Origin: Ricordea florida
Lineage: Eukaryota; Cnidaria; Anthozoa; Corallimorpharia; Ricordeidae
Reading direction: 5' to 3'
Assembly: GCA_949710005.1 (NCBI GenBank)
Contig: OX453278.1
Coordinates: forward strand, 5,976,097 to 6,040,096
DNA length: 64,000 nucleotides
Shown: positions 10,487-20,300 of the stretch, piece after piece
Layout: each line of letters begins with the position of its first letter
Numbering within the stretch: the stretch's first letter is position 1
The notes under the pieces: generated by a model
Databases searched by the model: none
Told to the model about the DNA's origin: nothing
What the model saw: the letters and a program-made list of their open reading frames with translations, nothing else
Program-made: the position numbers and the translations under genes

Positions 10487-10888
10487 TCAACATGATATCT
10501 TTAAATTGATACGAATACGCACGGTATTAGAAATTAACTTTGTTCCATTTTTATCTAGAATCCATAATGTAAAGTGGTTTACTGGATTTTTAGTTTCTCT
10601 AATTCTTAAACTTGGGTACCTTTTGGAGGGGACAATGGCTAATAATTGCGATGGATTAAGTTCTACATTTCCGCCGCTAGGGGTACGATTGTAATATGAA
10701 GACTTTGGTTCAATAAGATCACACATTAAGTACAAAGGATTTTCAGACGATGCATTAGTACCAGAAAAATCTAGCATTTGTATCTCTTTTACATTATATA
10801 ATGACGGATCCAGATAAATTGTTGTTTCTGTAGTTAACATTGTAATTGATAAAAAAGTTATTATTTCATCATTACATCGATCATTCAT
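10487..10888 (-). CDS. Candidate minor capsid/penton-like protein (A), short form
   Basis: 133 residues. The C-terminal part has the pattern (Y/L)MCDLIEP...SYYNRTPSG...LLAIVPS, followed by strand-like segments ending in TVRIRINLKI. The element C protein at 37325-37876 shows the same pattern (VYCDLVDP, SYLLARVEP), with a longer N-terminus. Proteins with a CDLVE...LLRxVP core and a beta-rich end are widespread in Polinton-like elements and are regarded as single-jelly-roll minor capsid candidates; this assignment is inference. The A copy may lack an N-terminal section. D and E have no such gene between the hydrophobic-tail protein and p22. Confidence 0.55.
   Translation of the reverse strand: MNDRCNDEIITFLSITMLTTETTIYLDPSLYNVKEIQMLDFSGTNASSENPLYLMCDLIEPKSSYYNRTPSGGNVELNPSQLLAIVPSKRYPSLRIRETKNPVNHFTLWILDKNGTKLISNTVRIRINLKISC
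10498..10505 (-). promoter_or_regulatory. TTTAAAGA motif before p22 (A)
   Basis: 27 nt before ATG 10471. It lies within the 3' end of the penton-like gene. Confidence 0.6.
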
Positions 10889-10922
10889 GTTCCTTCGGTA
10901 TTTTGTTTTTCAGCGGAGCTGG

Positions 10923-10930
10923 TCTTTAGA
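10923..10930 (-). promoter_or_regulatory. TCTAAAGA motif before penton-like gene (A)
   Basis: 35 nt before ATG 10888. The longer spacing coincides with a short GC-rich insert (CAGCGGAGCTGG) between motif and ATG. Confidence 0.55.
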
Positions 10931-10931
10931 T

Positions 10932-11900
10932 CTACTTTCTCTTCTTTTTAAACTGTTCCACAAAATATAGAACTACAGCCATTATCAATAGCCAAGCGTT
11001 CTTACCTAAAAATCCAATAACCTCACCAGCTGTTTTAAATAGAAAGCTCACGATAGCTCCAACCATTCCTGGTAATATTTCACCCAGTTTTTTACCAATA
11101 GCTTTTAATCCTTTTCCAACACCTTTTCCTAAAGTAGATAATCCTTTTGTAAGATTGGAAACTATAACTCCAATGATTACACCAACAGCACTCACAACAG
11201 AAAATACTGTAAAACCATACTTTTTGAATATTGCTTTAATTCGCTCTCGTAATGACATTCTTTCCTGTATTCTTTCCTGTATTCTATCTCTCTCACTCTC
11301 CATGTTTGATATATCATTCTGTTCATTAGGAATTTCTGTATTTAGATTTTCAAGCTCGGTATTTTCCTCAGACGTTCTAATTGGATTATTCTCAAGGAAT
11401 TTTTTCTTCTCAATCTTTTTATCCAATGTTTCTTTTTTCTTATCGATTTCATTATCCATATCTTCAATGATATCTTCTGCTCTTGGTCCTAAAGCATTTT
11501 TTAATTGATCAGGAAGTTTTTTACTTTTAGTTTTAAAATTTTGGAATTCACCATCTAAAAGAACATATTCAGCCGCACCCTTTCTGTTCAATTTAATAGT
11601 TGGAGCTTTTATTCCTTTACCTATATCTTTTAGAAATGTTATAAATTTTTTAAAATTTGGACGGGGATGGATAATTTTAATTTCATCTTCAGCTTCTTCT
11701 TGTTCTTTAATCTTAACACCTAACAAGGGGTTTTTTTCACCACCAAATGAAGTTTCTTGTTCATAATCATCAGGGTAATTTGGAATAGAGGTGGATGTAT
11801 TTGGACTTTGGTAAAATGTACCATCACCATCATCATCATCATTATAGTCATCATCTCCTTTTGGTAAATCCTCTAATGGTATATCTCCTGCTTCTGCCAT
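10932..11900 (-). CDS. Large acidic protein with C-terminal transmembrane region (A)
   Basis: 322 residues. The N-terminus is acidic (DDDYNDDDDGDG) and contains EKNPLLG, an acidic-dileucine-like signal. The middle is charged coiled coil (about 140-215, Lys/Glu-rich). From MSLRERIKAIFKKYG (about 213) the C-terminus is nearly invariant across elements: a hydrophobic helix FTVFSVVSAVGVIIGVIVSN, a Gly/Lys amphipathic stretch GLSTLGKGVGKGLKAIGKKL, a second and third hydrophobic stretch, and a basic end. It is likely a virion or host membrane protein. Function is not known. Intact, with its own TCTAAAGA motif. Confidence 0.8.
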   Translation of the reverse strand: MAEAGDIPLEDLPKGDDDYNDDDDGDGTFYQSPNTSTSIPNYPDDYEQETSFGGEKNPLLGVKIKEQEEAEDEIKIIHPRPNFKKFITFLKDIGKGIKAPTIKLNRKGAAEYVLLDGEFQNFKTKSKKLPDQLKNALGPRAEDIIEDMDNEIDKKKETLDKKIEKKKFLENNPIRTSEENTELENLNTEIPNEQNDISNMESERDRIQERIQERMSLRERIKAIFKKYGFTVFSVVSAVGVIIGVIVSNLTKGLSTLGKGVGKGLKAIGKKLGEILPGMVGAIVSFLFKTAGEVIGFLGKNAWLLIMAVVLYFVEQFKKKRK

Positions 11901-11924
11901 GATTTTTTACTCAACAGTAAGAAA

Positions 11925-11932
11925 TCTTTAGA
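11925..11932 (-). promoter_or_regulatory. TCTAAAGA motif before hydrophobic-tail gene (A)
   Basis: 25 nt before ATG 11900. The following TTCTTACTG...AGTAAAAAATC is also shared with D and E. Confidence 0.65.
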
Positions 11933-12005
11933 TCTAAAAGTTATGTTTGTAAATTTTTAAAAAATGAAAAATGATTTAAATAAAGATATAAAATAAAATA
12001 TAACA

Positions 12006-12302
12006 ATGGAATTTAAAATGTTTAATAACCTTAATGATTTTAGTGAATATCTTTGGTTTGATACTCTAAGAAAAATTAGTAAAGAAAGAATAATTACAAT
12101 TGATAACATTTTATTATTAAGAAATATAGCTGTTGAATTAAAAGATAAAGAAAAACTAAAAGATTTAATTAAAATAATTAAAATGCTTTATATTTCCATA
12201 AATGGTGATAAAAAAATAGAAAAAATGTTAAAGTTATTGGATGATGACATTAAAAGCGAAACTTGGGGTGAAACTTTATTGGAATATGAGATTAATTTCT
12301 AA
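12006..12302 (+). CDS. 98-residue helical protein found only in element A
   Basis: Runs opposite to its neighbours, between p15 and the hydrophobic-tail gene. The sequence is Lys/Ile/Leu/Asp-rich and predicted mostly helical (IAVELKDKEKLKDLIKIIKML). No motif is recognised and no counterpart is seen in C, D or E. An AT-rich TTTAAATAAAGATATAAAAT lies 10-30 nt upstream, similar to the promoter motif of the element. It is either an accessory gene or a chance frame in AT-rich DNA; the clean start, upstream motif and absence of overlap favour a gene. Confidence 0.55.
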   Translation: MEFKMFNNLNDFSEYLWFDTLRKISKERIITIDNILLLRNIAVELKDKEKLKDLIKIIKMLYISINGDKKIEKMLKLLDDDIKSETWGETLLEYEINF

Positions 12303-12336
12303 ACTTTAATTATAAAACAATTAATGTTTTTATAAT

Positions 12337-12759
12337 TTAAAATAATTTACTAGCTATGTAACCCAATGCCAACATACCACCACCCACATATGCCATTTCA
12401 CCCATCTTTTGGTTTTCACTAGGTCTATAATAATCAGAGAATTTAGGTTCTTCGAGCGAAGCTCTCCCCGACTCCGTCGGTTGCATTTGTTCATATAATT
12501 CAAATTGATCATTTGTAGTTGAAATATTTTTTGACGCTTGATATTTTTCATCTTTTTTCTTCATTTTCCAATCCATTAGTTTTTGTCTTTTTTCCTGATA
12601 TTCTGCATAATCTCTTTGGTATTTTTCTAATGCCTTATCGTGTCGTATTTTTTCTGTGTCTGTTTTATCTCCTGATAAATATTTTGCGAGATAGTTTCCA
12701 CCAACAAAAGCTGATGCATTAAAAATAGCTCCGCCAATCATCATTGCAAATGCTGCCAT
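12337..12759 (-). CDS. p15 membrane protein (A)
   Basis: 140 residues. It has an N-terminal hydrophobic segment (AAFAMMIGGAIFNASAFVGG), a charged helical middle (RHDKALEKYQRDYAEYQEKR), a conserved KFSDYYRPSENQKMGEMAY, and a C-terminal hydrophobic segment (VGGGMLALGYIASKLF). Compared with D and E it has an in-frame insert of about 11 residues (QPTESGRASLE) from a GC-rich patch at about 12457-12490. It starts 3 nt after the p8 stop with no promoter motif of its own, so the two are probably co-transcribed. Function unknown. Confidence 0.8.
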   Translation of the reverse strand: MAAFAMMIGGAIFNASAFVGGNYLAKYLSGDKTDTEKIRHDKALEKYQRDYAEYQEKRQKLMDWKMKKKDEKYQASKNISTTNDQFELYEQMQPTESGRASLEEPKFSDYYRPSENQKMGEMAYVGGGMLALGYIASKLF

Positions 12760-12762
12760 GTT

Positions 12763-12981
12763 TTAATTTGGTAAAATCTTTTGTTCCTCTAAATATGTTT
12801 TTAAGTACATACTACCAGATAGAACAGCTACCCATTTTGCATAATTTGTAATACTTGAGGAGGGGTCGTTCATAAATGATTCTTTCATAGCCTTTTTAGC
12901 TACATATCCAACACCAGCTGCTAATCCGATAAGGACTGCAGAATCAGTAACAGTTTTCACAAGTTTATTTTCGCTTGACAT
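12763..12981 (-). CDS. p8 small two-helix membrane protein (A)
   Basis: 72 residues with two hydrophobic segments (SAVLIGLAAGVGYVA and YAKWVAVLSGSMYLK) around a polar loop, ending QKILPN. Nearly identical to the D and E copies, so it is under strong constraint or of recent common origin. It precedes p15 directly. A small virion membrane protein or holin-like role is possible but not shown. Confidence 0.8.
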   Translation of the reverse strand: MSSENKLVKTVTDSAVLIGLAAGVGYVAKKAMKESFMNDPSSSITNYAKWVAVLSGSMYLKTYLEEQKILPN

Positions 12982-13004
12982 GATTTATAAGATACTTTAC
13001 CTAC

Positions 13005-13012
13005 CCTTTAAA
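13005..13012 (-). promoter_or_regulatory. TTTAAAGG variant motif before p8 (A)
   Basis: 24 nt before ATG 12981. The last base deviates from the consensus. Confidence 0.5.
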
Positions 13013-13014
13013 TC

Positions 13015-13476
13015 TTATAACATTCCTATTTTTGGCAGTTGTGAGGGTTGGGTGGAAATATTTTGTGGCTGTGTTTGAGTAACAATATTTGCAGGTGGAA
13101 CATTAGATGGGACTTGGGATAAATCAACTATCCTATTTTTATAATATCTCATAAACATATCAAATGCAGTAAACCCTATTCCTACAATGGATAAAACGGT
13201 TGTGAAAGATAATTCTGGAAGCCATGCTTTTGATTCACCATCTTCATTAGTCTCTTCTTCCTGTTTCATTTTTTCTTCACGTTTCATTTGCTCCGCGGCC
13301 CGTTGGGTCTCCCTAGCTAACGCTTCTTTTGCTTTTTTATTATATTCAGCTAATTTCTTACCAGCAGCAACCTTTTTAGGATCTTTCACCCTCTTTTTAG
13401 GTTCTTTATCTTTAACAACCGGATCTGATGTAATTTGTTCAACACCCCCGTTTCTTTCTTCTACTTCTTCAGACAT
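13015..13476 (-). CDS. KDPKK-motif one-TM protein (A)
   Basis: Start chosen at 13476 (MSEEVEERNGG), matching the MSDQ starts in D and E; the frame also opens 18 nt earlier. It has a conserved basic motif KDPKKVAAGKKLAEYNKKAK, a charged helix, then WLPELSFTTVLSIVGIGFTAF, a transmembrane segment, and a Pro/Gln-rich tail ending KIGML. Present in all four elements at the same place between p20 and p8. A basic N-terminal domain on a membrane anchor could tether DNA or capsid to a membrane (inference). Confidence 0.8.
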   Translation of the reverse strand: MSEEVEERNGGVEQITSDPVVKDKEPKKRVKDPKKVAAGKKLAEYNKKAKEALARETQRAAEQMKREEKMKQEEETNEDGESKAWLPELSFTTVLSIVGIGFTAFDMFMRYYKNRIVDLSQVPSNVPPANIVTQTQPQNISTQPSQLPKIGML

Positions 13477-13503
13477 TATTATTTTATTTCTCAAAGTAAA
13501 GAA

Positions 13504-13511
13504 TCTTTAAA
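13504..13511 (-). promoter_or_regulatory. TTTAAAGA motif before KDPKK gene (A)
   Basis: 28 nt before the preferred ATG at 13476, supporting that start. Confidence 0.6.
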
Positions 13512-13521
13512 TCAGTTGTGT

Positions 13522-14094
13522 TCAGTAAACAGTATCATACCCCTCAGTATTTTGCTCAGTAACCCGCTCAGTTTTGTTCAGCGGAGCTGGTTGAGTTTTA
13601 GAATCATCTATATTTTTACTTGTAACTTGTTGTATTTTACCTATTTTAACATGTTTAGCAACCTGGAATAGTCCGCTAGCAAGTGCTGCCAATCTTCCTG
13701 CTTTCAATGCTAAGAGCCCTACAATGTTTGTTAGTTCACGATTAACCAAATCATCATTCTTCAAGTCATCACAAAGAGATTCTATATCATCTACAGGAAC
13801 CATGTAAGAAATAACTTTAGAAATTAATTGAAGAGATGAATCTACTAACCCTCCGTTAATTTTCTTACCTAATACTGCCTGATATCGATTATAATATTTC
13901 TCAACATCTTTCACTGATAATTTTTTTATATCACCTAGACTCATATCAACACCTAAATATTCCTTTGTGGTTCCAAGAGCTGCGAGAATAGCTAGCGATT
14001 CTTGTTTGATTTCAATTTCATTATCATCATTATCTTTTACCTCGGTCTTTCCTACAGTCTTTTCTTCTTCAATATAATCTTCAACTTCTGCCAT
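13522..14094 (-). CDS. p20 conserved soluble protein (A)
   Basis: 190 residues. An acidic N-terminus (EDYIEEEK) is followed by LAILAALGTTKEYLGVDMSL, KDVEKYYNRYQAVLGKKING, VISYMVPVDDIESLCDDLKN, and a mildly hydrophobic end GLLALKAGRLAALASGLFQV. It is among the best conserved genes in the set, including in GC-rich element C, which argues for a core function next to the packaging ATPase. No known fold is recognised. Intact; the C-terminal tail contains a GC-rich patch (CAGCGGAGCTGG). Confidence 0.8.
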   Translation of the reverse strand: MAEVEDYIEEEKTVGKTEVKDNDDNEIEIKQESLAILAALGTTKEYLGVDMSLGDIKKLSVKDVEKYYNRYQAVLGKKINGGLVDSSLQLISKVISYMVPVDDIESLCDDLKNDDLVNRELTNIVGLLALKAGRLAALASGLFQVAKHVKIGKIQQVTSKNIDDSKTQPAPLNKTERVTEQNTEGYDTVY

Positions 14095-14121
14095 ATTACA
14101 ATTTTCTTACCTAAGGTTAGG

Positions 14122-14129
14122 TCTTTAAA
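14122..14129 (-). promoter_or_regulatory. TTTAAAGA motif before p20 (A)
   Basis: 28 nt before ATG 14094; followed by CCT...GGTAAGAAAATTGTAA as in D and E. Confidence 0.65.
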
Positions 14130-14157
14130 TTTATAACTTCAGGAAATATGGCAGAGC

Positions 14158-14781
14158 CTACCCCGAAGGGATCTCCAAATAACAATTAAATGGATGTCGT
14201 AAAGATAAACATAATCTAGAATATTTTTCAGTTTTCAGGAGTTGTACAAACTTTTTACTAGTTTCAGTGTCTAAATCACCCCCATAATCTTCGAAAAACA
14301 TCTTCATACCTTTTTGCGATGGGTTATGGAAAGTAACCACACAAGCTACATTTTCGCGGAATGGTTTTGCTATAGATGTTAATTGTTGAGTGAGAACCCA
14401 AACTGATAATCCATGATGTCTTCCGGAGAATGCTAAATCTATAAACTTGTTTGATCTCTTCTTCAGATCATTAGATACGGCACAATCATCTAAAATTATT
14501 AGTGTATTTGTTCCAGAGAATAAAGTTTGACAATCATTTAACAATTCATTAATCTCATCAATGTTACTTGCATCTGGTGATAATACAAAGAAACGTTTAT
14601 CTCCTCGGGCAAAATTATGATATGTTTTATTTTTAGAATAAGTTGGACATATTAAAACAATATAATCAAAAATTTTTAGGAATGGTCCTCTTAGTTGATT
14701 AATGATGTACTTTGTTTTCCCGCAATTTGTTGGTCCGGTTATGATACAATGGAATGGTATTTTTTCTCGTAATTCTTCCAT
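14158..14781 (-). CDS. A32-like genome-packaging ATPase (A)
   Basis: 207 residues. The P-loop (Walker A) GPTNCGKT is at residues 16-23 and Walker B LIILDDC at about 94-100. A conserved AFSGRHHGLSVWVLTQQ and FRENVACVVTFHNPSQ correspond to the sensor region of the FtsK/HerA-type packaging ATPases of nucleocytoplasmic viruses and Polintons. It would pump DNA into capsids. It lies directly after the MCP gene, as in D and E. The frame is intact although the neighbouring MCP is broken. Confidence 0.9.
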   Translation of the reverse strand: MEELREKIPFHCIITGPTNCGKTKYIINQLRGPFLKIFDYIVLICPTYSKNKTYHNFARGDKRFFVLSPDASNIDEINELLNDCQTLFSGTNTLIILDDCAVSNDLKKRSNKFIDLAFSGRHHGLSVWVLTQQLTSIAKPFRENVACVVTFHNPSQKGMKMFFEDYGGDLDTETSKKFVQLLKTEKYSRLCLSLRHPFNCYLEIPSG

Positions 14782-14813
14782 GGTTTTGTATCATAACTAA
14801 AGGTTTTTTAAAT

Positions 14814-15998
14814 TTAGTACTTTATGGATCGCAAACCTGAATTCATTATTTCCATCATTGCGTCAGCTACAACAAACATATGACAGGTTATAGTACCAGA
14901 TCCACTTTGTTTTCTTTTAATTTCCAGTTTTACTCCATCTTGTGTATTGTTTAATGCTAGACCACCCCCATGAATACCATTATCAGGGTGAGTTCTCATA
15001 TCAACCCAAAGAGCAAACTTATCAGCATAAAAATCCTTTTCCTTTACCGACCAGCGGGAGGAACCCGAATGTTTACCTTCGGTTTGACTAAAACGTTTCT
15101 TTACCGACTCCCACAGATCTGATGGTATCATCCCCTTAGAGTATAAACGATTTGGTACGCCATCAACATCTATATTAATTGAGGTTATACCTGGATTGTA
15201 AAAATTCTCAGAGTTACGTGCTCCTGCTGCGATTGGTAATGTAAACAAACATAATATCCCTGTCATTGATCTTCTGGGTAAATTAATGTGTTGATTTATA
15301 ACACCATCGGCGCCTATGGAAAAGGTAAAAGTTTTGTGTAGAGTGACATTTTCATAGAAAAATCCTTTTCCAACCTGATAAGCCGCCTGAGCCTCGCGAG
15401 CCAAGTATTCGCTTGAAATGGAAGAATATTCTAACTCAAGGTTTTTGATTGAATAAGAAGGAGTCTTACTAGTATCAGAATAAACAACAATATCATTAAC
15501 TGGAGCAAGTGTAATCTCAAAGATTAGATGATTATCTAGTGCTTTTGGATAGAAAACCCCATGATCGTTTAGAATAGGATGGTTTAGTGGTATACGATAC
15601 TTGTGTTGTTTCAGAAGAAATACCTTGTTTTAATCTATCTTCTCTTTCCTCATCTGTTAAAAATAAGTCGTGATAGGTTTGAAATAGATCATATCTTTGA
15701 GTATCCTGTAATGTTTCACCTCCAAAAAGAACTCTAAGTCTAGATACAAGATTACTACCTACATTATTCACAAGTGTATTATTAGCATGTCCATCTACAT
15801 CTAAATCAAATAAAAGAGATACACTTCGATTCCTGGTACAATCACTAAATTCTCAGAAAGTTTTGGTATATTTATATATAATGTTTCTCCAGGGCTAGCT
15901 GAGGATGGATTGAGAGTAATTCGATTCATTGTTGATTCCGCTTTCAAACCAAATGGCTCTCGAGGAATTCTATTTGGATTAATTTTTTCAGACGTCAT
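14814..15998 (-). pseudogene. Major capsid protein gene (A), broken
   Basis: Homologous along its length to the intact 413-residue MCPs of D and E. Recognisable pieces are the N-terminal NPNRIPREPFGLK, the middle RVLFGGETLQDTQRYDLFQT, and the C-terminal half from YLAREAQAAYQVGKGFFYEN. Breaks: a frameshift near 15825 after the LVIVPG region, and a deletion of roughly 80 bp near 15607 that removes the segment between GISSE and the TKY region and shifts frame. A short insert (QTEGKH) lies near 15075. No full-length product is possible from this copy. Confidence 0.88.
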
Positions 15999-16024
15999 TG
16001 TAATTTATAAGGTACTTTGGTTAA

Positions 16025-16032
16025 TCTTTAAA
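16025..16032 (-). promoter_or_regulatory. TTTAAAGA motif before MCP (A)
   Basis: 27 nt before ATG 15998. Confidence 0.6.
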
Positions 16033-16150
16033 TCGGCTTCGCCTGCCATCAGCCCTGCGGCTTCGCTGCGGAGGGTTTAGAGCCCGAAGGGCCCCGGCTT
16101 CGCCGGTTTGTCCGATCTGGGCCTCCCCGCGAAGCGGAGCTACGCTGAAA
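16030..16150. repeat. GC-rich palindromic patch
   Basis: Dense in small inverted words (CGGCTTCGCCGG, GCGGCTTCGCTGCGG, CCCGCGAAGCGG) inside DNA that is otherwise about two thirds A+T. It is the largest of several such patches in element A. Confidence 0.7.
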
Positions 16151-16333
16151 CCCCTTTGCTTTATTATTCTCTAAGTTATTAATATGTTTTATTAACTTTT
16201 CTCTCGCACTGGGGATTAAAATCAAAACATTAAAAATATCATCACCATCTTCCATATCTAGAATTTTTTTAATGATAATTTTTTTCATAATGTTAATTTG
16301 ATATCTTGAAAAAATTATTTTTTCTTCCACCAT
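16049..16333 (-). CDS. 94-residue basic protein of unknown function (A)
   Basis: Residues 1-58 are helical and hydrophobic/basic (NIMKKIIIKKILDMEDGDD). The last about 35 residues come from a GC-rich repeat-like patch (16030-16150) and are Gly/Ser/Arg/Pro-rich, so the original stop may have been displaced. The gene lies between MCP and integrase, a position empty in D and E where those two genes are separated by 33 nt. It faces the integrase gene with 33 nt between the starts, apparently replacing MCP as the divergent partner. Confidence 0.5.
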   Translation of the reverse strand: MVEEKIIFSRYQINIMKKIIIKKILDMEDGDDIFNVLILIPSAREKLIKHINNLENNKAKGFQRSSASRGGPDRTNRRSRGPSGSKPSAAKPQG

Positions 16334-16366
16334 TTTAATTTATAAGATACTTTGTTAATTTTTTAA

Positions 16367-17392
16367 ATGAATAACGAAAATATACTTTCAAAAATATATT
16401 ATTCAACTGAAGGATATTGGAAAGGATATTCCGCAATCTCCAAATTAGCTAAAAAAGCAAAAGTAAGTGAAGATGTAGCAAAACAATGGTTAGAGAAACA
16501 AGCAATATGGCAAATCTATCTTCCGGCTTCCAGGCATATACCTAGATCACACTGGACCGTAGATAAACCAAATCAGATTCACCAAGCAGATTTATTATTT
16601 TTACCACATGATAGAGTTGGAAGAAAAACATATAAATATGCATTAGTTTTGGTTGATGTTGCCTCGAGATATAAAGATGCTGAACCATTAACTTCAAAAG
16701 AAAGTAGGGAAATTTCAAATGCTTTTGAAAAAATATATTCCAGGAAGTTAAAATATCCTAAAACATTAATGGTTGATCCTGGAAGAGAATTTATGGGTGA
16801 AGTTGCTAAACTTATGAATTATCATAATGTAAACATTCAAAGAAGTGAGGCTGGAAATCATAGAGCTCAGGCATTTGTAGAAAACGCAAACAGAATATTA
16901 GGTGAACGATTATTTAGTCATCAATATGCACAAGAAATGCTGCAGGATGAAAGGTCCGCTGAAGGCGGGGAGGGACCTACCCGATCTAGAGTATGGGTTA
17001 AACGATTACCAGATATTCTAAAAACTTTGAATAATACACCAACAAGAATAACTGGTAAAGAACCTAATAAAGCTATAAAACTAAAAGAAGTTGATATTGA
17101 ACCTAAAAATTACCAACGTGTGGTGGGACTTGATGAGGTTAGATTACCTCCTAGTGTTAAAGTTAGATATTTATTATCTCCTGGTGAACTCGAGGGTGGT
17201 GAAAAAAGACGAGCTACAGATCCTATTTGGAGTATCAAAGTTTATGATATTTCTAAAAGTGTGATTTCGCCTAATCAACCAGTTTTGTATTATTTAGTGG
17301 ATGGACCAAGACGAGGCTTTGTAAGAGAAGAATTACAAGTTATTCCTTATAATACTAAGTTACCTCCTAATTCTGTTTTGGAACAGGTATAG
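16367..17392 (+). CDS. Retrovirus-type DDE integrase (A)
   Basis: 341 residues. An N-terminal helical region (residues 1-50) lacks an obvious HHCC zinc site. The rve catalytic core carries D75 (IHQADLLFL), D137 (MVDPGREFMG) and E172 (AFVENANR), giving D-x61-D-x34-E. A C-terminal SH3/chromo-like region has DPIWSIKVYDI and GFVREELQVIP. It inserts the linear genome into host DNA, consistent with the ATACC duplication. About ten extra residues after DERS (near 16955-16990) derive from a GC-rich insert, in frame. The 3' end overlaps the convergent PolB gene by 26 nt. Frame intact. Confidence 0.93.
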   Translation: MNNENILSKIYYSTEGYWKGYSAISKLAKKAKVSEDVAKQWLEKQAIWQIYLPASRHIPRSHWTVDKPNQIHQADLLFLPHDRVGRKTYKYALVLVDVASRYKDAEPLTSKESREISNAFEKIYSRKLKYPKTLMVDPGREFMGEVAKLMNYHNVNIQRSEAGNHRAQAFVENANRILGERLFSHQYAQEMLQDERSAEGGEGPTRSRVWVKRLPDILKTLNNTPTRITGKEPNKAIKLKEVDIEPKNYQRVVGLDEVRLPPSVKVRYLLSPGELEGGEKRRATDPIWSIKVYDISKSVISPNQPVLYYLVDGPRRGFVREELQVIPYNTKLPPNSVLEQV

Positions 17393-20300
17393 CTGGAAAG
17401 ATAATATTCATATTATCATCTAATTCTGTTTTGGAAAGATAATGCCCATATGGAAGAGTATTTACCCCATCTTCTAAAATAACCCTTTTATCATCTTCTG
17501 CAGATAATGCTATTTTATTAACAGTTTTTGTGTAAAGATTGTGTAGATCTGATCCAATTAAATTTTGTAATCTCATTTGAGGTTTTCCAGTTTCTAAACA
17601 ATCTTTAAAGTCATTATGTTTTATATCTTTTTTTACAACCGATTTCTTTGTTCCTTTATCCTTTTTTATCTCTTCGCCATTATCCATTTTTAAACTATAT
17701 TGTTTAGCTCCTAGACCTACAAACTCTGTAGGTATCATTCCGCCAAACTCATCTTTGAACATTCCAATTACTTTTTTGTTTACACCAGTCTCGATTCCAG
17801 ATGGGTGGTCTTTAGGGTAATTACTGGTGTCAAACTTTTCTCTAACATCTAAACTTATATCTTTGTAGAAATCTGGAGTTTCTATAACATATACAAGACT
17901 ATCAGTATCAGTCATAAGTAATTCAGCCTTATCTCCATATTTCTTTTTAATATAATTATAATGAAAATCATACATTATTTGTTTACTTCGATTTAGAATG
18001 CAAAACCCAACATAAATTGGTTTATTAAAATTTATTTTTATTTTCTTCATATTTATGGCAGCTAGATCCTCAGAAAAGATAGTAAAATGATTAAAGTTTG
18101 GTTTTCTTATTAATTTTTTAGCTGATTCTATTTTATTAACTAATCTAACATCTATCCTTTTTCTCAAATTTTCCATTGTTTTACCAAATACAGAATTATT
18201 CATTAACTTGAAGAAATCTTTTTCAAAATCATTCTTTGCTTGAGCTCTGAATTTTGTATTCAAATCAATATATGGTTTTAACCATGCAGACTCATTGAAT
18301 TTAATGCCTTTATGAATTTTTGTTATTTCTAATCCCATACTTTCATAAAATTTTAAAGTCTCATGATAAACAACGTACCTTTTCTTATCAAATAGGTTTG
18401 GTATTAATTTCTTAACTTTATTAACAGTAAGTTTGTCTGGAGCTAAAGGAAGATCTTTATCTCTATTATGAAGATGTTTTGAGTATTTCAAATCAACCAT
18501 AACTATACATGGCATATCTCTCCAATTTTTAAGCTCCTCCTCACTCATCCATTTAAATCCGTGAGTAGGTAAATTTCCACTCATTCCTGCACCATATAAA
18601 TTATTTGCATCAAGATATACAATATAACTTTTAACCATATTTTCTACAAAGTCTACCATATATGGGTTGTTAGCTTTAGCACATCTTTTTGATATTTGAG
18701 CTACACCACCTCTAATACCTCTTTCAATCATAAGTAACATATTAACATCAGTAAACAGCTCCAATTTAACTTTGGTTAATTTTAACATTGCATCCCAAGA
18801 TAATCCCGGTGACGTAAAATAATGTGCTGGATCTAAACCATAATTATTTTGACAAACATCTCTAAAGTTCTCAAATACATCTGCTAAAAGTAAAACATCC
18901 GTCTTGAGATATAAATCATGATATTCTCTCATTGTTTTCATATTGAAGGTTTTCAATACATTTTCAGCATGTTGGTAATCATCATCACTTATATCTTCAT
19001 CATTTAATTTTGAATGAAATGCCTTCTTTGACGGTAGTTTTGTTTCATTTAGTTTATTAATGCTAGTAAAATCATCATAATTAAACACTCCTTTTCTCAT
19101 TACTAAATATGTTTTATCGTTAAATTCCTTTTTTGTTTCTTTTAGTTTATCATCTTTTGGAGAAAAACATCTTTTTTCAGCTAACAAGCAATTCTCACAT
19201 TTTTTACATCTACCAATACTTTTATGCTCAATATCTTTTCCATCTTTAATGTATCTTTTCATACAATCCGGCGGTTTGCATGTCTTACAATTTCCACATT
19301 TGGTGAGATTATCAACTAAACTACTAAGTCCGCTCGGCATAAATTTGTAAGAATCAATGAATCTTATCATTCTATTAATGAGTTTACCTTCATCATCGCG
19401 ACCAATTAAAATTTTCTTTGAGAAACTAATATACTTTTCATTAGTATTAGCTATGCAGGTTATTTCGCCTTTTGTTTTAGCAAGATTTTTAATAAATAAA
19501 TGAGAATCATATCCAGACATATTATGTGCCATCACTGGAATGAAATTAGGAATCTCATATCTTAGATTACAATTATTATGAGCAGCTCCTCTATATTTTC
19601 CTGTAAGATGACAATGATCTATTACTTTTTTATAATCTCTATTTTTAGTTTCTGTAAATTTTTTTTCACATATATGGCAATGAGTTGCATTTTCATGTTC
19701 TTTTTTAATTGTTTCTGACATGTTATTCTTATTATAGAATCTAAATTTTTCTTTTCTTTCTTCTATTATTTTATAAATTTTTCTAATATCTCTTTCTAAA
19801 TATTCTACAAATATCTGTGCAACATCTTCATCATCTGATTTTGCTGTATATTGCACAATTTGATTAAAATCGGCAGGTAATATACTATCATCAAAACATA
19901 TTATATAATAACAGAATCCTGATGCTTTATGCATTTGATATTTTTTAGTAAAACTTTTAATTTCATTTGGAGAACATGTATATATTGGTATTAGATGACT
20001 CTCAAAGTCTATATAAATAACAAATGGTGCTCTCATTTTATTTTTATAATTTTTGAATTTAATAAATTTTGGGCTTCCATCTTTATTCTTTACCATATTG
20101 ATTATAACTTCCCCATTTGAATCACAGTATATTCTATGCTCATCTAAATATTTTTGCTTGTAGAATGAGTTGAAGCATCTAAGGCAAAAATATTTTTTGT
20201 TTTTATTTTTATCAATTTCAGAGGATAAAAGCTTGCTAGTATCAGTTACCAAACAGTAATGACTTTCTTCACCATTAGATATTAAAATTAATGTTATAAT

